Assembly (NCBI RefSeq): GCF_003202755.1 | Contig: NZ_QGLK01000001.1 | Span: 186,001 to 250,000 of the forward strand | Length of the DNA stretch: 64,000 nt | Direction: 5' to 3' | DNA from: Bifidobacterium asteroides | Lineage (GTDB): Bacteria; Actinomycetota; Actinomycetes; Actinomycetales; Bifidobacteriaceae | Shown: positions 1 to 9,993 of the stretch, one piece after another | Position numbering within the stretch: position 1 is the first letter of the stretch | Layout: each line of letters starts with the position of its first letter | The notes under the pieces: model-generated | The model's database searches: none | The model's input: the letters and a program-made list of their open reading frames with translations, nothing else | What the model was told of the DNA's origin: nothing | Position numbers and translations under genes: made by a program

Positions 1-228
<228 letters not shown>

Positions 229-311
229 CTATTCTAGAATCACATACATTGAGTCCAGGTCGTGAAGACAAATAATTGCATACGTTTTCATCGCATTGAC
301 CATTGTTGTGC

Positions 312-341
312 TCGACAATTTCGAAGAACCGGGAATAATAT
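312..341 (+). promoter_or_regulatory. candidate dnaK promoter
   Basis: TCGACA (312-317) and TAATAT (336-341) are separated by 18 bases, a fair match to a vegetative actinobacterial promoter. It lies just upstream of the HAIR-like operator, where repressor binding would block initiation or clearance. It is in the 377-base gap between the alpha-glucosidase and dnaK, where I see no other gene. Confidence 0.4.
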
Positions 342-353
342 TTGCCATAAGAA

Positions 354-374
354 GTTGAGTGATGTAGGCTCAAG
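354..374 (+). promoter_or_regulatory. HAIR-like operator for HspR
   Basis: GTTGAGT, a 7-base spacer, then GCTCAAG. The published HAIR consensus bound by HspR is CTTGAGT-N7-ACTCAAG, so each half-site has a single outer mismatch and the spacing is exact. HspR is encoded as the last gene of the operon that starts just downstream, so this fits the usual autoregulated heat-shock circuit in which DnaK acts as co-repressor. Confidence 0.8.
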
Positions 375-515
375 TTTCGGAGTGGTCATGATGGCTGCTT
401 GCCCGGGCTGACGGGAGTCGGCCATCGGGACCACGAACGAAGCGCGAGCGGAGAACGTGAACGATGAGGTGCAGGGTCAGGCCCTACGCCCGATTTCATC
501 AGGAGGTAAATGAGT

Positions 516-2414
<1,899 letters not shown>

Positions 2415-2415
2415 C

Positions 2416-3144
2416 ATGTCAGCCTTCGACAAGGATGATGCCGGGCCGCTGAAGGGCGACCCGGCCGCCGCCGGCGGCGGACCGGACGGAAACGAGGCCA
2501 AGGCCTCTGACGCCGCCTCGTCGCCCGACCAGGAAGCGGCTCGCGGACATCACGCCGACAAGACCGCTGCAGACGAGAGCCAGGCGGCCAGCCAGTCCTC
2601 GTCGGATTCCTCCGCCAAGGACGGGTCGTCATCGGATGCTCAGGCTGATGACAAGACTGATGCTGACTCGGCCAAGGAGGAAGGTGCCGACAAGGAATCA
2701 GGGGGGCTGACTCCTCTGGGCCAGGCCAAGAAGGAGGCCGCCGATTATCTGGAGGCCCTCCAGCGTGAGCGGGCCGAGTTCGTCAACTTCCGGAACCGTG
2801 CCAAGAAGGAGCAGGACATCTTCCGCCAGCACGGCATTGTAGATGTGCTGACCGCCCTTCTTCCGGCCCTTGATGACATTGACCGGATCAAGGAGCACGG
2901 GCAGATGGACGACTCCTTCCAGGCCGTGGCCAAGAAGATCGACAAGACCTTTGAGAAGTTCGGTGTCGAGAAGTTCGGTGAAAAAGGCGAGGACTTCGAC
3001 CCCACCAAGCATGAGGCCATCCTGCACAAGCCCGACCCCGAGGCCAAGAAAGAGACGGTTGACACGGTGGTCGAGGCAGGCTATCGGATCGGCGACCGGG
3101 TGATCCGGGCCGCAAGGGTAGTGGTGACTTCGCCCGGTCAGTAG
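2416..3144 (+). CDS. grpE: Nucleotide exchange factor GrpE
   Basis: Exchanges ADP for ATP on DnaK. 242 residues: the first ~100 are low-complexity (Ser, Ala, Asp, Lys, Gln) and probably disordered, followed by the GrpE coiled-coil (around YLEALQRERAEFVNFRNR) and the beta domain with KHEAILHKPDP and the C-terminal GYRIGDRVIRAARVVV. The ATG is one base beyond the dnaK stop, and the ribosome binding site would lie within the end of dnaK. An upstream in-frame extension to 2284 lies wholly within dnaK and is not used. The acidic/Ser-rich N-terminus is typical of actinobacterial GrpE. Confidence 0.95.
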   Translation: MSAFDKDDAGPLKGDPAAAGGGPDGNEAKASDAASSPDQEAARGHHADKTAADESQAASQSSSDSSAKDGSSSDAQADDKTDADSAKEEGADKESGGLTPLGQAKKEAADYLEALQRERAEFVNFRNRAKKEQDIFRQHGIVDVLTALLPALDDIDRIKEHGQMDDSFQAVAKKIDKTFEKFGVEKFGEKGEDFDPTKHEAILHKPDPEAKKETVDTVVEAGYRIGDRVIRAARVVVTSPGQ

Positions 3145-3187
3145 CAGGGACGGTGATTGCGGACCTTCCGCAGGCTGAATCGACGCC

Positions 3188-3239
3188 TTCGCATGCGGCG
3201 GCTGGGTGGGTTATGGTCCCGCCCGCCGCCGCACGCGAA
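3188..3239 (+). other. large intercistronic hairpin between grpE and dnaJ
   Basis: A near-perfect inverted repeat: TTCGCATGCGGCGG and a G-rich arm pair with a C-rich arm and CCGCCGCACGCGAA across a seven-base loop (about 22 pairs with one bulge and a mismatch). No T-run follows, so it is not a classic intrinsic terminator. It sits 43 bases after the grpE stop and 52 bases before dnaJ, a position suited to mRNA processing, 3'-end protection or partial attenuation. Confidence 0.7.
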
Positions 3240-3291
3240 AAGGCGGATTCCAATTCGATATATTCGTAGCTTATGAGGAAAGGAGACATGG

Positions 3292-4296
3292 ATGGCTGAG
3301 AATGAATGGCTGAGCAAGGACTATTACAAGGTCCTTGGTGTCTCCAAGGACGCCAGCGAAGCGGAGATCACCAAGGCCTACCGCAAGCTTGCCCGCAAAT
3401 ACCATCCCGATCTCAATAAGACCAAGGAGGCCGAGGAGAAGTTCAAGGACATCTCCGAGGCCTACGACGTGCTCAGCAACAAGGAGCAGCGTCAAAAGTA
3501 CGATGCCATCCGCCAATTCGGCATGGGGGGAGCCCGGTTTGCCGGAGGTTCCGGCCAGGGTGGCTTCAACACCGATGCATTCTCGGACATCTTCGGCTCC
3601 ATGTTCGGTGGTGCCGGGGCGCCGGGAGGCACCCGTATCCGTTTCGGCGATGGTTCCGGGCAGCCGGACTTTGCTGACATCTTCTCCTCCTTCGGCGGAG
3701 GTGCCGGCGGTGGCGGTCGGACCGCCTACCAGGAGAGCAGGCCCAGACCCGTCAAGGGTGAGGATCGCAATTCGAAAATCGGGTTGTCCTTCCGTCAGGC
3801 GGTCAAGGGTGCCACGGTCTCCTTGAGCGTGGGCGGCAAGCGCTTCAAGACGCATATCCCCGCCGGAGTCCGCAACGGCCAGCGGATCAGGTTGGCTGGC
3901 AAGGGTCGGCCCGGCAGGGACGGGGGCGCCAATGGCGACCTCTACCTGCAGATCAGCGTTCAGCCCAGTCAGCGGTTCACTATGAAGGACAGGGACCTGG
4001 TTATGAACCTGCCGGTGACCGTCTCTGAGGCTGCCCTGGGGGCCAAGGTCCAAGCCCGGGATATCGATGACCAGATTGTCACCTTCAAGATCCCGGCTGG
4101 CTCCTCCAGCGGCGACGAGATCCGCATCGCCGGCAAGGGGGTTCAGGACCGTCGCGGTAAGGGCGATCTGGTGGGGCGGCTTGAGATCCGCATGCCCGGT
4201 CGGCTGGGCATGGCACAGAAGAAGGCCATGCGCGACTTCGCCAAGTCCAGTGGCGACTTCGACGAGCAGATCGCCGGGGAGCGCATGAAGATATGA
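3292..4296 (+). CDS. dnaJ: DnaJ-family co-chaperone lacking the zinc finger
   Basis: Stimulates DnaK ATPase activity and delivers clients. The J-domain is at residues ~8-73 with the HPD motif (YHPDLN); a Gly/Phe-rich linker (~80-140) follows, then the two C-terminal beta domains (~155-334). The four CxxCxGxG zinc repeats of canonical DnaJ are absent, so this is a class II/CbpA-like protein of 334 residues. Genes in actinobacterial dnaK operons are sometimes named dnaJ1 for this form. ATG 3292 is preceded by AGGAAAGGAG; an ATG four bases earlier is out of frame. A canonical zinc-finger DnaJ is probably elsewhere in the genome. Confidence 0.93.
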   Translation: MAENEWLSKDYYKVLGVSKDASEAEITKAYRKLARKYHPDLNKTKEAEEKFKDISEAYDVLSNKEQRQKYDAIRQFGMGGARFAGGSGQGGFNTDAFSDIFGSMFGGAGAPGGTRIRFGDGSGQPDFADIFSSFGGGAGGGGRTAYQESRPRPVKGEDRNSKIGLSFRQAVKGATVSLSVGGKRFKTHIPAGVRNGQRIRLAGKGRPGRDGGANGDLYLQISVQPSQRFTMKDRDLVMNLPVTVSEAALGAKVQARDIDDQIVTFKIPAGSSSGDEIRIAGKGVQDRRGKGDLVGRLEIRMPGRLGMAQKKAMRDFAKSSGDFDEQIAGERMKI

Positions 4297-4348
4297 CGAT
4301 TCGGATGCCGGATTAAGTCGGAACGAACAGCGGAAAGGAGTGATGATC

Positions 4349-4879
4349 ATGGTCAGGGTGGATCCCGAGACCAGGCGGATTTATTTGGCCTGCGCTCGCG
4401 GTCTGGTGGCCGGGCACATCAGCCTGGATGCTGCCGATGATGCCGGTTTGGACATCGAGCTGCCGGTCTTCAGCGTCGGCCAGGTCGGACAGTTGGCCAA
4501 CATCCATCCGCAGACCCTGCGCCAATACGACCGGCTGGGTCTGATTGTGCCGGAACGGACCGAGGGGGGTGCGCGCCGATACTCCCTGCGGGATTTGGAC
4601 CGGCTGGGTCAGGCCCAGCATCTGAGCCAGGACGAGTCCATCAACCTGGCTGGCGTGACCAGGATCCTGGCCCTGGCAGAGGAGAATCGCCAGTTGCGGC
4701 GTCAGCTGCGTCGCTCCCACCAGTCACAGGGGTCCAGTATGTTCGCAGCCGCCGCCGATGGCCGGGTTGTCGAAGTCAGGCGGTCCAGCAGGGCCCGACT
4801 TTGGCGGCAGGACACGACGCATGACGAGGCAGACCCGACCGACTCCAAATCGCTGATCGTTTGGAGCGTACGCTCCTGA
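4349..4879 (+). CDS. hspR: Heat shock repressor HspR (MerR family)
   Basis: Represses the dnaK operon by binding HAIR sites; a matching operator is present upstream of dnaK. The helix-turn-helix is FSVGQVGQLANIHPQTLRQYDRLGL-like, at about residues 50-74, with the wing GGARRYSLRDLDRL. A basic, probably flexible C-terminus of ~60 residues follows. About 176 residues. Two upstream in-frame starts exist (GTG 4340, ATG 4343); AGGAG at 4336-4340 is best spaced for ATG 4349. The position at the end of the chaperone operon is the standard actinobacterial arrangement. A 14-base palindrome (4863-4876) overlaps the last codons and could form a weak hairpin. Confidence 0.92.
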   Translation: MVRVDPETRRIYLACARGLVAGHISLDAADDAGLDIELPVFSVGQVGQLANIHPQTLRQYDRLGLIVPERTEGGARRYSLRDLDRLGQAQHLSQDESINLAGVTRILALAEENRQLRRQLRRSHQSQGSSMFAAAADGRVVEVRRSSRARLWRQDTTHDEADPTDSKSLIVWSVRS

Positions 4880-5066
4880 AATAGGTGAGTGGCCTGTGCT
4901 ATGGTGTACAGGTTGGCCGCTCGCCCATGAGCGGCGGCTGATCGTCGCCTGACAGCTTTGAGTACGGGGAAACCGCTTGCGCGAAATTCGTCATTCTCTG
5001 CTTTGCACGCGGCCTGCGAACTGTCGACCGACAGTGTCGTTTTCTTCCCTGTTGTGAAAGGTCATT

Positions 5067-6734
5067 GTGACTGCTTCATCCATGCCCGATTCCAATTCGT
5101 CTAATTCCGACCAACCTGCCGTAGAACCTATGACTTTTGACCAGCTAGGGGTGCCTGAACCCTTGGTCCGTGTCCTACGCAAGGACGACAAGACCAGCGC
5201 ATTCCCTATCCAACGGGATACCCTGCCTGATGCCCTGGCTGGCCGTGACATTTTGGGACGGGGCCGGACAGGTTCCGGCAAGACCCTGGCCTTCAGCATC
5301 CCTCTGGTGGCTCGACTGGCTGCCGACCAGGGAGGACGGGATCGCCATGGCCGCAGGATTGCCGCCGGATCAGGCAGTCTGCCCCGCCCGCGCGGTCTTG
5401 TCCTGGCTCCTACACGCGAGCTGGCCAATCAGATCGACGAGGTTCTCAACCCCCTGGCTCAGGCCTACGGCATGCGGACCTGCACTGTTTACGGCGGGGT
5501 AGGCCAGGGTCGTCAGGTCGATGCCCTTCGGCGCGGGGCCATGATTGTGGTGGCCTGCCCCGGTCGCTTGGAGGATTTGCTCCGCCAGCACAAGCTCAGC
5601 CTGGAGGACGTGGAGATTGCCGTGCTGGACGAGGCCGACGAGATGGCCGACATGGGCTTCCTGCCTGCTGTGGAGCGGATTCTGGCCCAGGTTCGTCCGG
5701 GCGGTCAGCGCATGCTCTTCTCGGCCACCCTCGATCACGGTGTGGATGCCGTGGTCAAGCGCTTCCTCAAGGATCCCAAGATTCACGAGGTGGATTCCGC
5801 CACCCAGCATGTGGACCTGATGACCCACCACATCTTCCGCACCACTCAGGCAACCAAGCACGATCTCGTACGTAAGCTGGCCTCGGGCACAGGACGGCGT
5901 ATTCTCTTCACCCGGACCAAGTTCCAGGCCAAGAAGCTTGCCAAGAACCTGATTGACAACGGCATCCCGGCTGCGCAGCTGCATGGCAACCTTTCCCAAA
6001 ACCAGCGCGATCGCAACCTAGGGGCTTTCTCCCGGGGTGAGGTGAAAGTCCTGGTGGCTACCGATGTGGCCGCCCGAGGCGTGGATATCAGTGACGTAGA
6101 CCTTGTGGTCCAAGTGGATCCACCAGCCGATCCCAAGTCCTTCTTGCACCGGTCGGGCCGCACAGCCCGGGCCGGTCGTCCCGGCGATGTGGTCACCTTG
6201 GTTCTTCCCGACCAGTGGCGTGACACCAGACGGATGCTGCGCATGGCCCATATCGATGCCAAGCCGGTTCAGGTGACTGCCGATTCGCCCGAGGTTATTG
6301 AGCTCGTGGGGCCGTTGGCCAAACCTGTACACGGCTGGTCCTTGCAGGTCGAGCAGCCGCAGGCTTCCAAGGGTCGGCCTGCTCGTAGCGGACGTGGCGG
6401 CCGCAGTGGACATCGGGGTCGTTCCCGCGCAGACAGGCGCTTTGATCGTGGTGGCCATGGTCGGGTTGCAGGCCAAGATCGGGGTCGTCGACCTTCCCGT
6501 TTCCAGCGGTCCTCAGAGGACCGACTGGCATTCGATCGCGAGGATGGCCCCTTGGACGGCCGGACCAGAGGTAACCGTCGTACCAGCGGCAGCGAGCGGA
6601 CCGACCGTCATGGCCACGGTCATGGTAGCGGTCGCGCTGGCTCTCGTTTTGATGCCGACCGTCATGGATTCCGTCGTGGTCATCGCCGCCATCGCCGCGA
6701 TGACAACCCCTTCCGTTCTGCCTCCAGGCGTTGA
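5067..6734 (+). CDS. DEAD-box ATP-dependent RNA helicase
   Basis: Unwinds RNA secondary structure, with a likely role in ribosome assembly, mRNA decay or cold adaptation. Motifs in order: Q-motif region (SAFPIQRDTLP), motif I GRTGSGKT, Ia APTRELANQ, II DEAD, III SAT, and VI HRSGRTARAGR. After ~residue 400 the protein becomes a long Arg/Gly/His-rich, strongly basic tail, likely RNA-binding. 555 residues from the GTG at 5067, which has GAAAGG six bases upstream; ATG 5082 is a possible alternative. It is monocistronic: a 187-base gap separates it from hspR, and a hairpin terminator follows. Confidence 0.93.
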   Translation: MTASSMPDSNSSNSDQPAVEPMTFDQLGVPEPLVRVLRKDDKTSAFPIQRDTLPDALAGRDILGRGRTGSGKTLAFSIPLVARLAADQGGRDRHGRRIAAGSGSLPRPRGLVLAPTRELANQIDEVLNPLAQAYGMRTCTVYGGVGQGRQVDALRRGAMIVVACPGRLEDLLRQHKLSLEDVEIAVLDEADEMADMGFLPAVERILAQVRPGGQRMLFSATLDHGVDAVVKRFLKDPKIHEVDSATQHVDLMTHHIFRTTQATKHDLVRKLASGTGRRILFTRTKFQAKKLAKNLIDNGIPAAQLHGNLSQNQRDRNLGAFSRGEVKVLVATDVAARGVDISDVDLVVQVDPPADPKSFLHRSGRTARAGRPGDVVTLVLPDQWRDTRRMLRMAHIDAKPVQVTADSPEVIELVGPLAKPVHGWSLQVEQPQASKGRPARSGRGGRSGHRGRSRADRRFDRGGHGRVAGQDRGRRPSRFQRSSEDRLAFDREDGPLDGRTRGNRRTSGSERTDRHGHGHGSGRAGSRFDADRHGFRRGHRRHRRDDNPFRSASRR

Positions 6735-6848
6735 TTCATCGATGGGCGTGTTGATGCTGATCGGATCTACGCTGTATTTGCTCAAATAATTTTGAGCGTT
6801 CGCTGAGAAACCACGACTTTACCGATTCCAGAATTGTTGCGTGGATTG

Positions 6849-6877
6849 ACCCTGGCTCCGTGCCAGGGTTCTTGATT
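6849..6877 (+). terminator. intrinsic terminator after the RNA helicase gene
   Basis: ACCCTGGC-TCCGT-GCCAGGGT is a perfect 8-bp stem with a 5-base loop, followed by TTCTTGATT. A smaller perfect hairpin (GCTCAAA/TTTGAGC, 6780-6797) lies upstream without a T-run. The rest of 6735-7062 (328 bases) shows no gene that I can support. Confidence 0.65.
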
Positions 6878-7062
6878 ATGAGACTGCTTAATGATGCTGT
6901 GTGTCCAACCGATCGACCCGCCAGGGCAAGAGTAGCTGTGATATTTTGATATGTCTGATTGTATCGAATCTGTTGTCGGCCATAAGAACGACCTGGAGCA
7001 TTGCTTAGCTTATCAATGCACGGCAGGATGACGAAAGCAGGAATAGAATCATCTCGACACTG

Positions 7063-7135
7063 TGGAGCTGAGGGTAGTCGAAACCCCGACCTCTTCGATG
7101 CGAACGAAGCGCTCTACCAACTGAGCTACAGCCCC
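7063..7135 (-). tRNA. tRNA-Ala (anticodon CGC)
   Basis: The reverse complement folds as a complete 73-nt tRNA. The acceptor arms GGGGCTG/CAGCTCC include one G-U pair and are followed by discriminator A. The D-arm is GCTC-AGTTGGTA-GAGC. The anticodon stem CTTCG/CGAAG has loop TTCGCAT, so the anticodon is CGC, reading GCG alanine codons. The T-arm is GGGGT-TTCGACT-ACCCT. CCA is not encoded. Confidence 0.95.
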
Positions 7136-7171
7136 ATGCGTTGCCCGACCGTAGCCGAACAACAAAAGTTC

Positions 7172-7200
7172 ACTCTAGCGCGTGCCCCGGTCAAACGCAA
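7172..7200 (-). promoter_or_regulatory. candidate promoter of tRNA-Ala
   Basis: On the minus strand TTGCGT (-35, 7200-7195) and TAGAGT (-10, 7177-7172) are separated by 17 bases, about 37 bases before the tRNA 5' end. The remaining stretch to 7435, between this tRNA and the IclR gene end, shows nothing else that I can support. Confidence 0.5.
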
Positions 7201-7435
7201 TTTCCCGGGTTGCCGGCAAAGTACAATTCGAAATGACATTAGATTCAACTATAAAGTTGCCGCTTTTCTCCTAGCACCTTCTCTCCCATTGCGGATATCG
7301 GGCATGGCTTCACGGATTGTTCGGGGTTGTGAATTGTAGTGCAGTTTTCTCTAGGTCAGGTGCGCTGTTGCGCCCCTTGCAGCAGACCGCCATATCAGTG
7401 TCGTCCTTGATATGGATTTATACCAATATGGCATT

Positions 7436-8263
7436 TTATGCCTGGTCCCAAGGCGGCAATATCCGGGATGTTTTTGGTCCGGTCACTCTTCTTGATATGG
7501 CAGTGGCCCCGGCTTTGATAAGTGGCACATAACGTTCCAGACTCGTGCTTCCAGCCGATAGAACGATGCTGACAGCCGCGATGACAGCGTTGGTCCTCCC
7601 GAAAATAGGGGCAGCAACCGAATGAACCGAGGCGCCGGGCGTTTGGAGTACAGCGACACGGCGTTGACGAATCAGAGCCAGCGAGGCCATCAACTCATCT
7701 GAGGAGGGGCGGGGGATCTGCCAGGTAGGCCAGGTGAAAGTTCCAGTGTTCACTATTTGCCCGATGATGCCCGGTCCGGCGTAGGCGAGTAGTGTCCGTC
7801 CCGCTGCAGTAGGGGCCAGGGGCAGTCGATCGCCTATATGGTAGTAGACCGGTATGGGATGCTTGCCCTCCCTGCGGTCGAGGATGACCATTTCCGCCCC
7901 ATCCAGCGTGCCCAACTGGATGTGCTGGTCTGTAGTTCTGTTCAGATCATCGAGAATCGGCGAGGCCGCCTCCCTGATGGAAAGCATTGGGCGGGCAAAT
8001 TGAGCGATCTCCATGAGCCTTGGTCCGATGGAGTATGCTCCGCTTCTCTCGCGTATCAGGGCTCCGTGCTTACACAGGCTCTTCAGAAGTCGGCTGGTAG
8101 TGCTGGCTGCCAACCCTGTCCGGCGGGTGAGTTGCGTAAGGGTCAGTGTGGGTTCGTCAGAGGTAAAGCAGTCGAGGATCGCGAAGGCACGATCCAGGAC
8201 GCCAGTGCGTCTGGGCGGCCGGCCCTCTGATTCCTGCTGATACGTCATTGTGTACTCGGTCAT
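7436..8263 (-). CDS. IclR-family transcriptional regulator
   Basis: About 275 residues. An N-terminal winged helix (RAFAILDCF, then LTQLTRRTGLAASTTSRLLKSL) is followed by the IclR effector-binding domain, with GRTLLAYAGPG and a C-terminal half containing SVAAPIFGRTNAVIAAVSI. Members usually sense a small sugar or aromatic ligand and bind palindromes in a divergent promoter. It is transcribed away from the MFS-GH78-GH1-GH31-GH3 run, and a perfect 15-base palindrome lies in the shared intergenic region, so it probably controls that operon. The start is ATG 8263 or ATG 8248; neither has an obvious Shine-Dalgarno sequence. Activator or repressor role unknown. Confidence 0.88.
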   Translation of the reverse strand: MTEYTMTYQQESEGRPPRRTGVLDRAFAILDCFTSDEPTLTLTQLTRRTGLAASTTSRLLKSLCKHGALIRERSGAYSIGPRLMEIAQFARPMLSIREAASPILDDLNRTTDQHIQLGTLDGAEMVILDRREGKHPIPVYYHIGDRLPLAPTAAGRTLLAYAGPGIIGQIVNTGTFTWPTWQIPRPSSDELMASLALIRQRRVAVLQTPGASVHSVAAPIFGRTNAVIAAVSIVLSAGSTSLERYVPLIKAGATAISRRVTGPKTSRILPPWDQA

Positions 8264-8308
8264 CTTGCTTACAAGCTACGGCTTTGGGGAGGGTAAGAAC
8301 GACGGAAT

Positions 8309-8323
8309 TTCCACTCAGTGGAA
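8309..8323. promoter_or_regulatory. perfect palindrome, candidate IclR operator
   Basis: TTCCACT-C-AGTGGAA, a perfect 7-1-7 inverted repeat 46 bases upstream of the IclR start and about 250 bases upstream of the MFS gene. IclR proteins typically bind palindromes of this length in divergent promoter regions, so this is the best operator candidate for the local regulator. Confidence 0.65.
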
Positions 8324-8383
8324 GTCAGTTTCAAATCTGCGATGAAAAACCGATACAACAAAATCAACCTACAGGAGGCAGAC

Positions 8384-8476
8384 ATGATGGATCGCATGAG
8401 TCGGTGCGGACAAAGTTCAAGTCCTGTCGGCGATACTGTCACCTGCGTCTGTCCAAAGTCCCAGATTTATAGGTAG
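8384..8476 (+). CDS. 30-residue small ORF or leader peptide
   Basis: ATG 8384 opens a 30-codon frame ending at TAG 8474-8476, preceded by a perfect AGGAGG (8373-8378) at ideal spacing. The peptide starts MMDRMSRCG and contains TCVCPKS near its end, with three cysteines. It resembles no family I know. It lies in the leader of the glycoside operon, 95 bases before the MFS gene, so it may be a translated leader, a small protein or a chance ORF. The surrounding 8264-8571 gap otherwise holds only the palindrome and the MFS ribosome binding site (AAAGGAGGG). Confidence 0.4.
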   Translation: MMDRMSRCGQSSSPVGDTVTCVCPKSQIYR

Positions 8477-8571
8477 GTCAGTACGTCGACGGGACTTGGG
8501 CGGGAGGTTAACATTTCAAGGTCGAGCACGTCACGTCGGCCGATGGTAAGAAGTCCAAAGGAGGGCTTGCG

Positions 8572-9957
8572 ATGAGCAATACAGTTGAGCGAGACAGGGA
8601 TCAGTCTCCGAATGGGCCCAAGGCCGGAGATCCTGTTGCTTCGGTGGATACGGCTGGGTCGCCAGAGCAGGCATATGCCAATATTGAAGATACTGATAAG
8701 GCAGCACAGCCCAGTCACGATCCTGGATATCTTCCACCTGAATTTCCTAATCCTCGCAAGACGATTGTGCTGGTGCTCATCGCTGCCATTGGCCTCTACA
8801 TTATGAACATGAGCCTGGGCACGGCGCTGTCGCTGCATATCGCAGCAATCATGCCGGACAGAAAGGATTCGGTCTACAGCCATATAACCTCGGTGAGTAC
8901 ATTCCTTATGCTCTTCATGATGCCACTGGCCGGCGCTCTGTCAGATCGGACGATCAGCCGCTTTGGCCGTCGTAGGCCCTGGATTCTGGGCGGACTGCTC
9001 TTTTCCATCGTCTGCGGGGCCGTGGTCGGTCTATCCAGCAACGTCTGGGTGATGGGAGTCTTCTTCATCCTGTCGGCCATGGGCATGCAGTCGGCCTTCA
9101 ATGCCTATTCGGTGATCGCTGTCGAAGGGCTGCCCGACAACCGTCGCGGCACGGTCATGGGTTTGATGGGTCTGTGCGGAGCTCTTGCTTTCTCGGCCGG
9201 CACTTATATTACCGGTGCTCTGGTAGGCAATGGTCTGTTGCTGATGACGGTTCCGGTGCTGTTGGGCCTGGTCGCATCTCTTCCCCTGCTGCTCCTTTAC
9301 AAGGATCCTGCCAAGACCAAGAGCGAGGTGCCGCCTATGAACGTCCAGAAATTCATTGGCACCTTCTTTGTCAACCCACGGAAGTACCCGAATTTCGGCT
9401 GGACCTGGCTATCTCGGTTCCTGGTCGGTTTGGCCATGGCCGCTATGCAGTCCTATTTCATCTACTATCTGATTTCCGGACTGCATATCCCTCTGAATCA
9501 GGTAGGCAGCAAGGCTGGTCTTCTGACCTTGTGCTCGGCACCCATTTCCATCATCTTCTTCACAGGGTCCGGTTTCCTGACAGATCATTTGGGGCGCAAG
9601 AAGCCCTTTGTGATCTTGGCTTCCATCCTTATGGCGGCAGCCCTTTGTCTTGGTGCGACTTCTCATAATTTCACACAGTTCCTTATAGCATGGTTACTGT
9701 TCGCTGTGGGTCAGGCCATGTATCTGACCGTTGATCTGGCGCTGTGTGCAGCCGTCCTGCCTAACAGCGAGGACACCGGCAAGGACATGAGCGTTTTCGG
9801 ACTGGCAATCAACCTGTCCAGTGTGGTCGTTCTTGCTGCGGCTCCTCTGATCATCAACACCGCAGGGGGACACAACTACGGATTGCTTTGGTTCATCGCG
9901 GCGGCTCTGAGCCTCTGTAGTGTGCTTGCCATTCCGCTCATCAAGGGCGTGAAGTAG
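8572..9957 (+). CDS. MFS transporter, probable glycoside/oligosaccharide importer
   Basis: 461 residues. A hydrophilic N-terminal tail of ~65 residues is followed by about 12 membrane segments. Loop 2-3 carries an MFS motif-A-like sequence (GALSDRTISRFGRRRPWI), characteristic of the sucrose/SLC45-like branch, and the half-repeat GFLTDHLGRKKPF follows in the second half. AAAGGAGGG precedes the ATG. It is the first large gene of a co-directional run of four glycosidases with only 36 bases to the GH78 gene, so I infer that it imports the glycosides those enzymes degrade. Exact substrate cannot be read from sequence. Confidence 0.85.
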   Translation: MSNTVERDRDQSPNGPKAGDPVASVDTAGSPEQAYANIEDTDKAAQPSHDPGYLPPEFPNPRKTIVLVLIAAIGLYIMNMSLGTALSLHIAAIMPDRKDSVYSHITSVSTFLMLFMMPLAGALSDRTISRFGRRRPWILGGLLFSIVCGAVVGLSSNVWVMGVFFILSAMGMQSAFNAYSVIAVEGLPDNRRGTVMGLMGLCGALAFSAGTYITGALVGNGLLLMTVPVLLGLVASLPLLLLYKDPAKTKSEVPPMNVQKFIGTFFVNPRKYPNFGWTWLSRFLVGLAMAAMQSYFIYYLISGLHIPLNQVGSKAGLLTLCSAPISIIFFTGSGFLTDHLGRKKPFVILASILMAAALCLGATSHNFTQFLIAWLLFAVGQAMYLTVDLALCAAVLPNSEDTGKDMSVFGLAINLSSVVVLAAAPLIINTAGGHNYGLLWFIAAALSLCSVLAIPLIKGVK

Positions 9958-9993
9958 TAATCAATTGAAAGTCAGCAAGGAAAGGCAACAATA

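Noticed and set aside
7063-7135. tRNA-Ala as integration site for the glycoside operon
   Set aside because: The operon lies at the tRNA's 5' side; no integrase and no repeat of the tRNA 3' end were seen.
7001-7339. 112-codon ORF through the tRNA region
   Set aside because: It crosses tRNA-Ala in antisense and has no ribosome binding site or protein-like composition.
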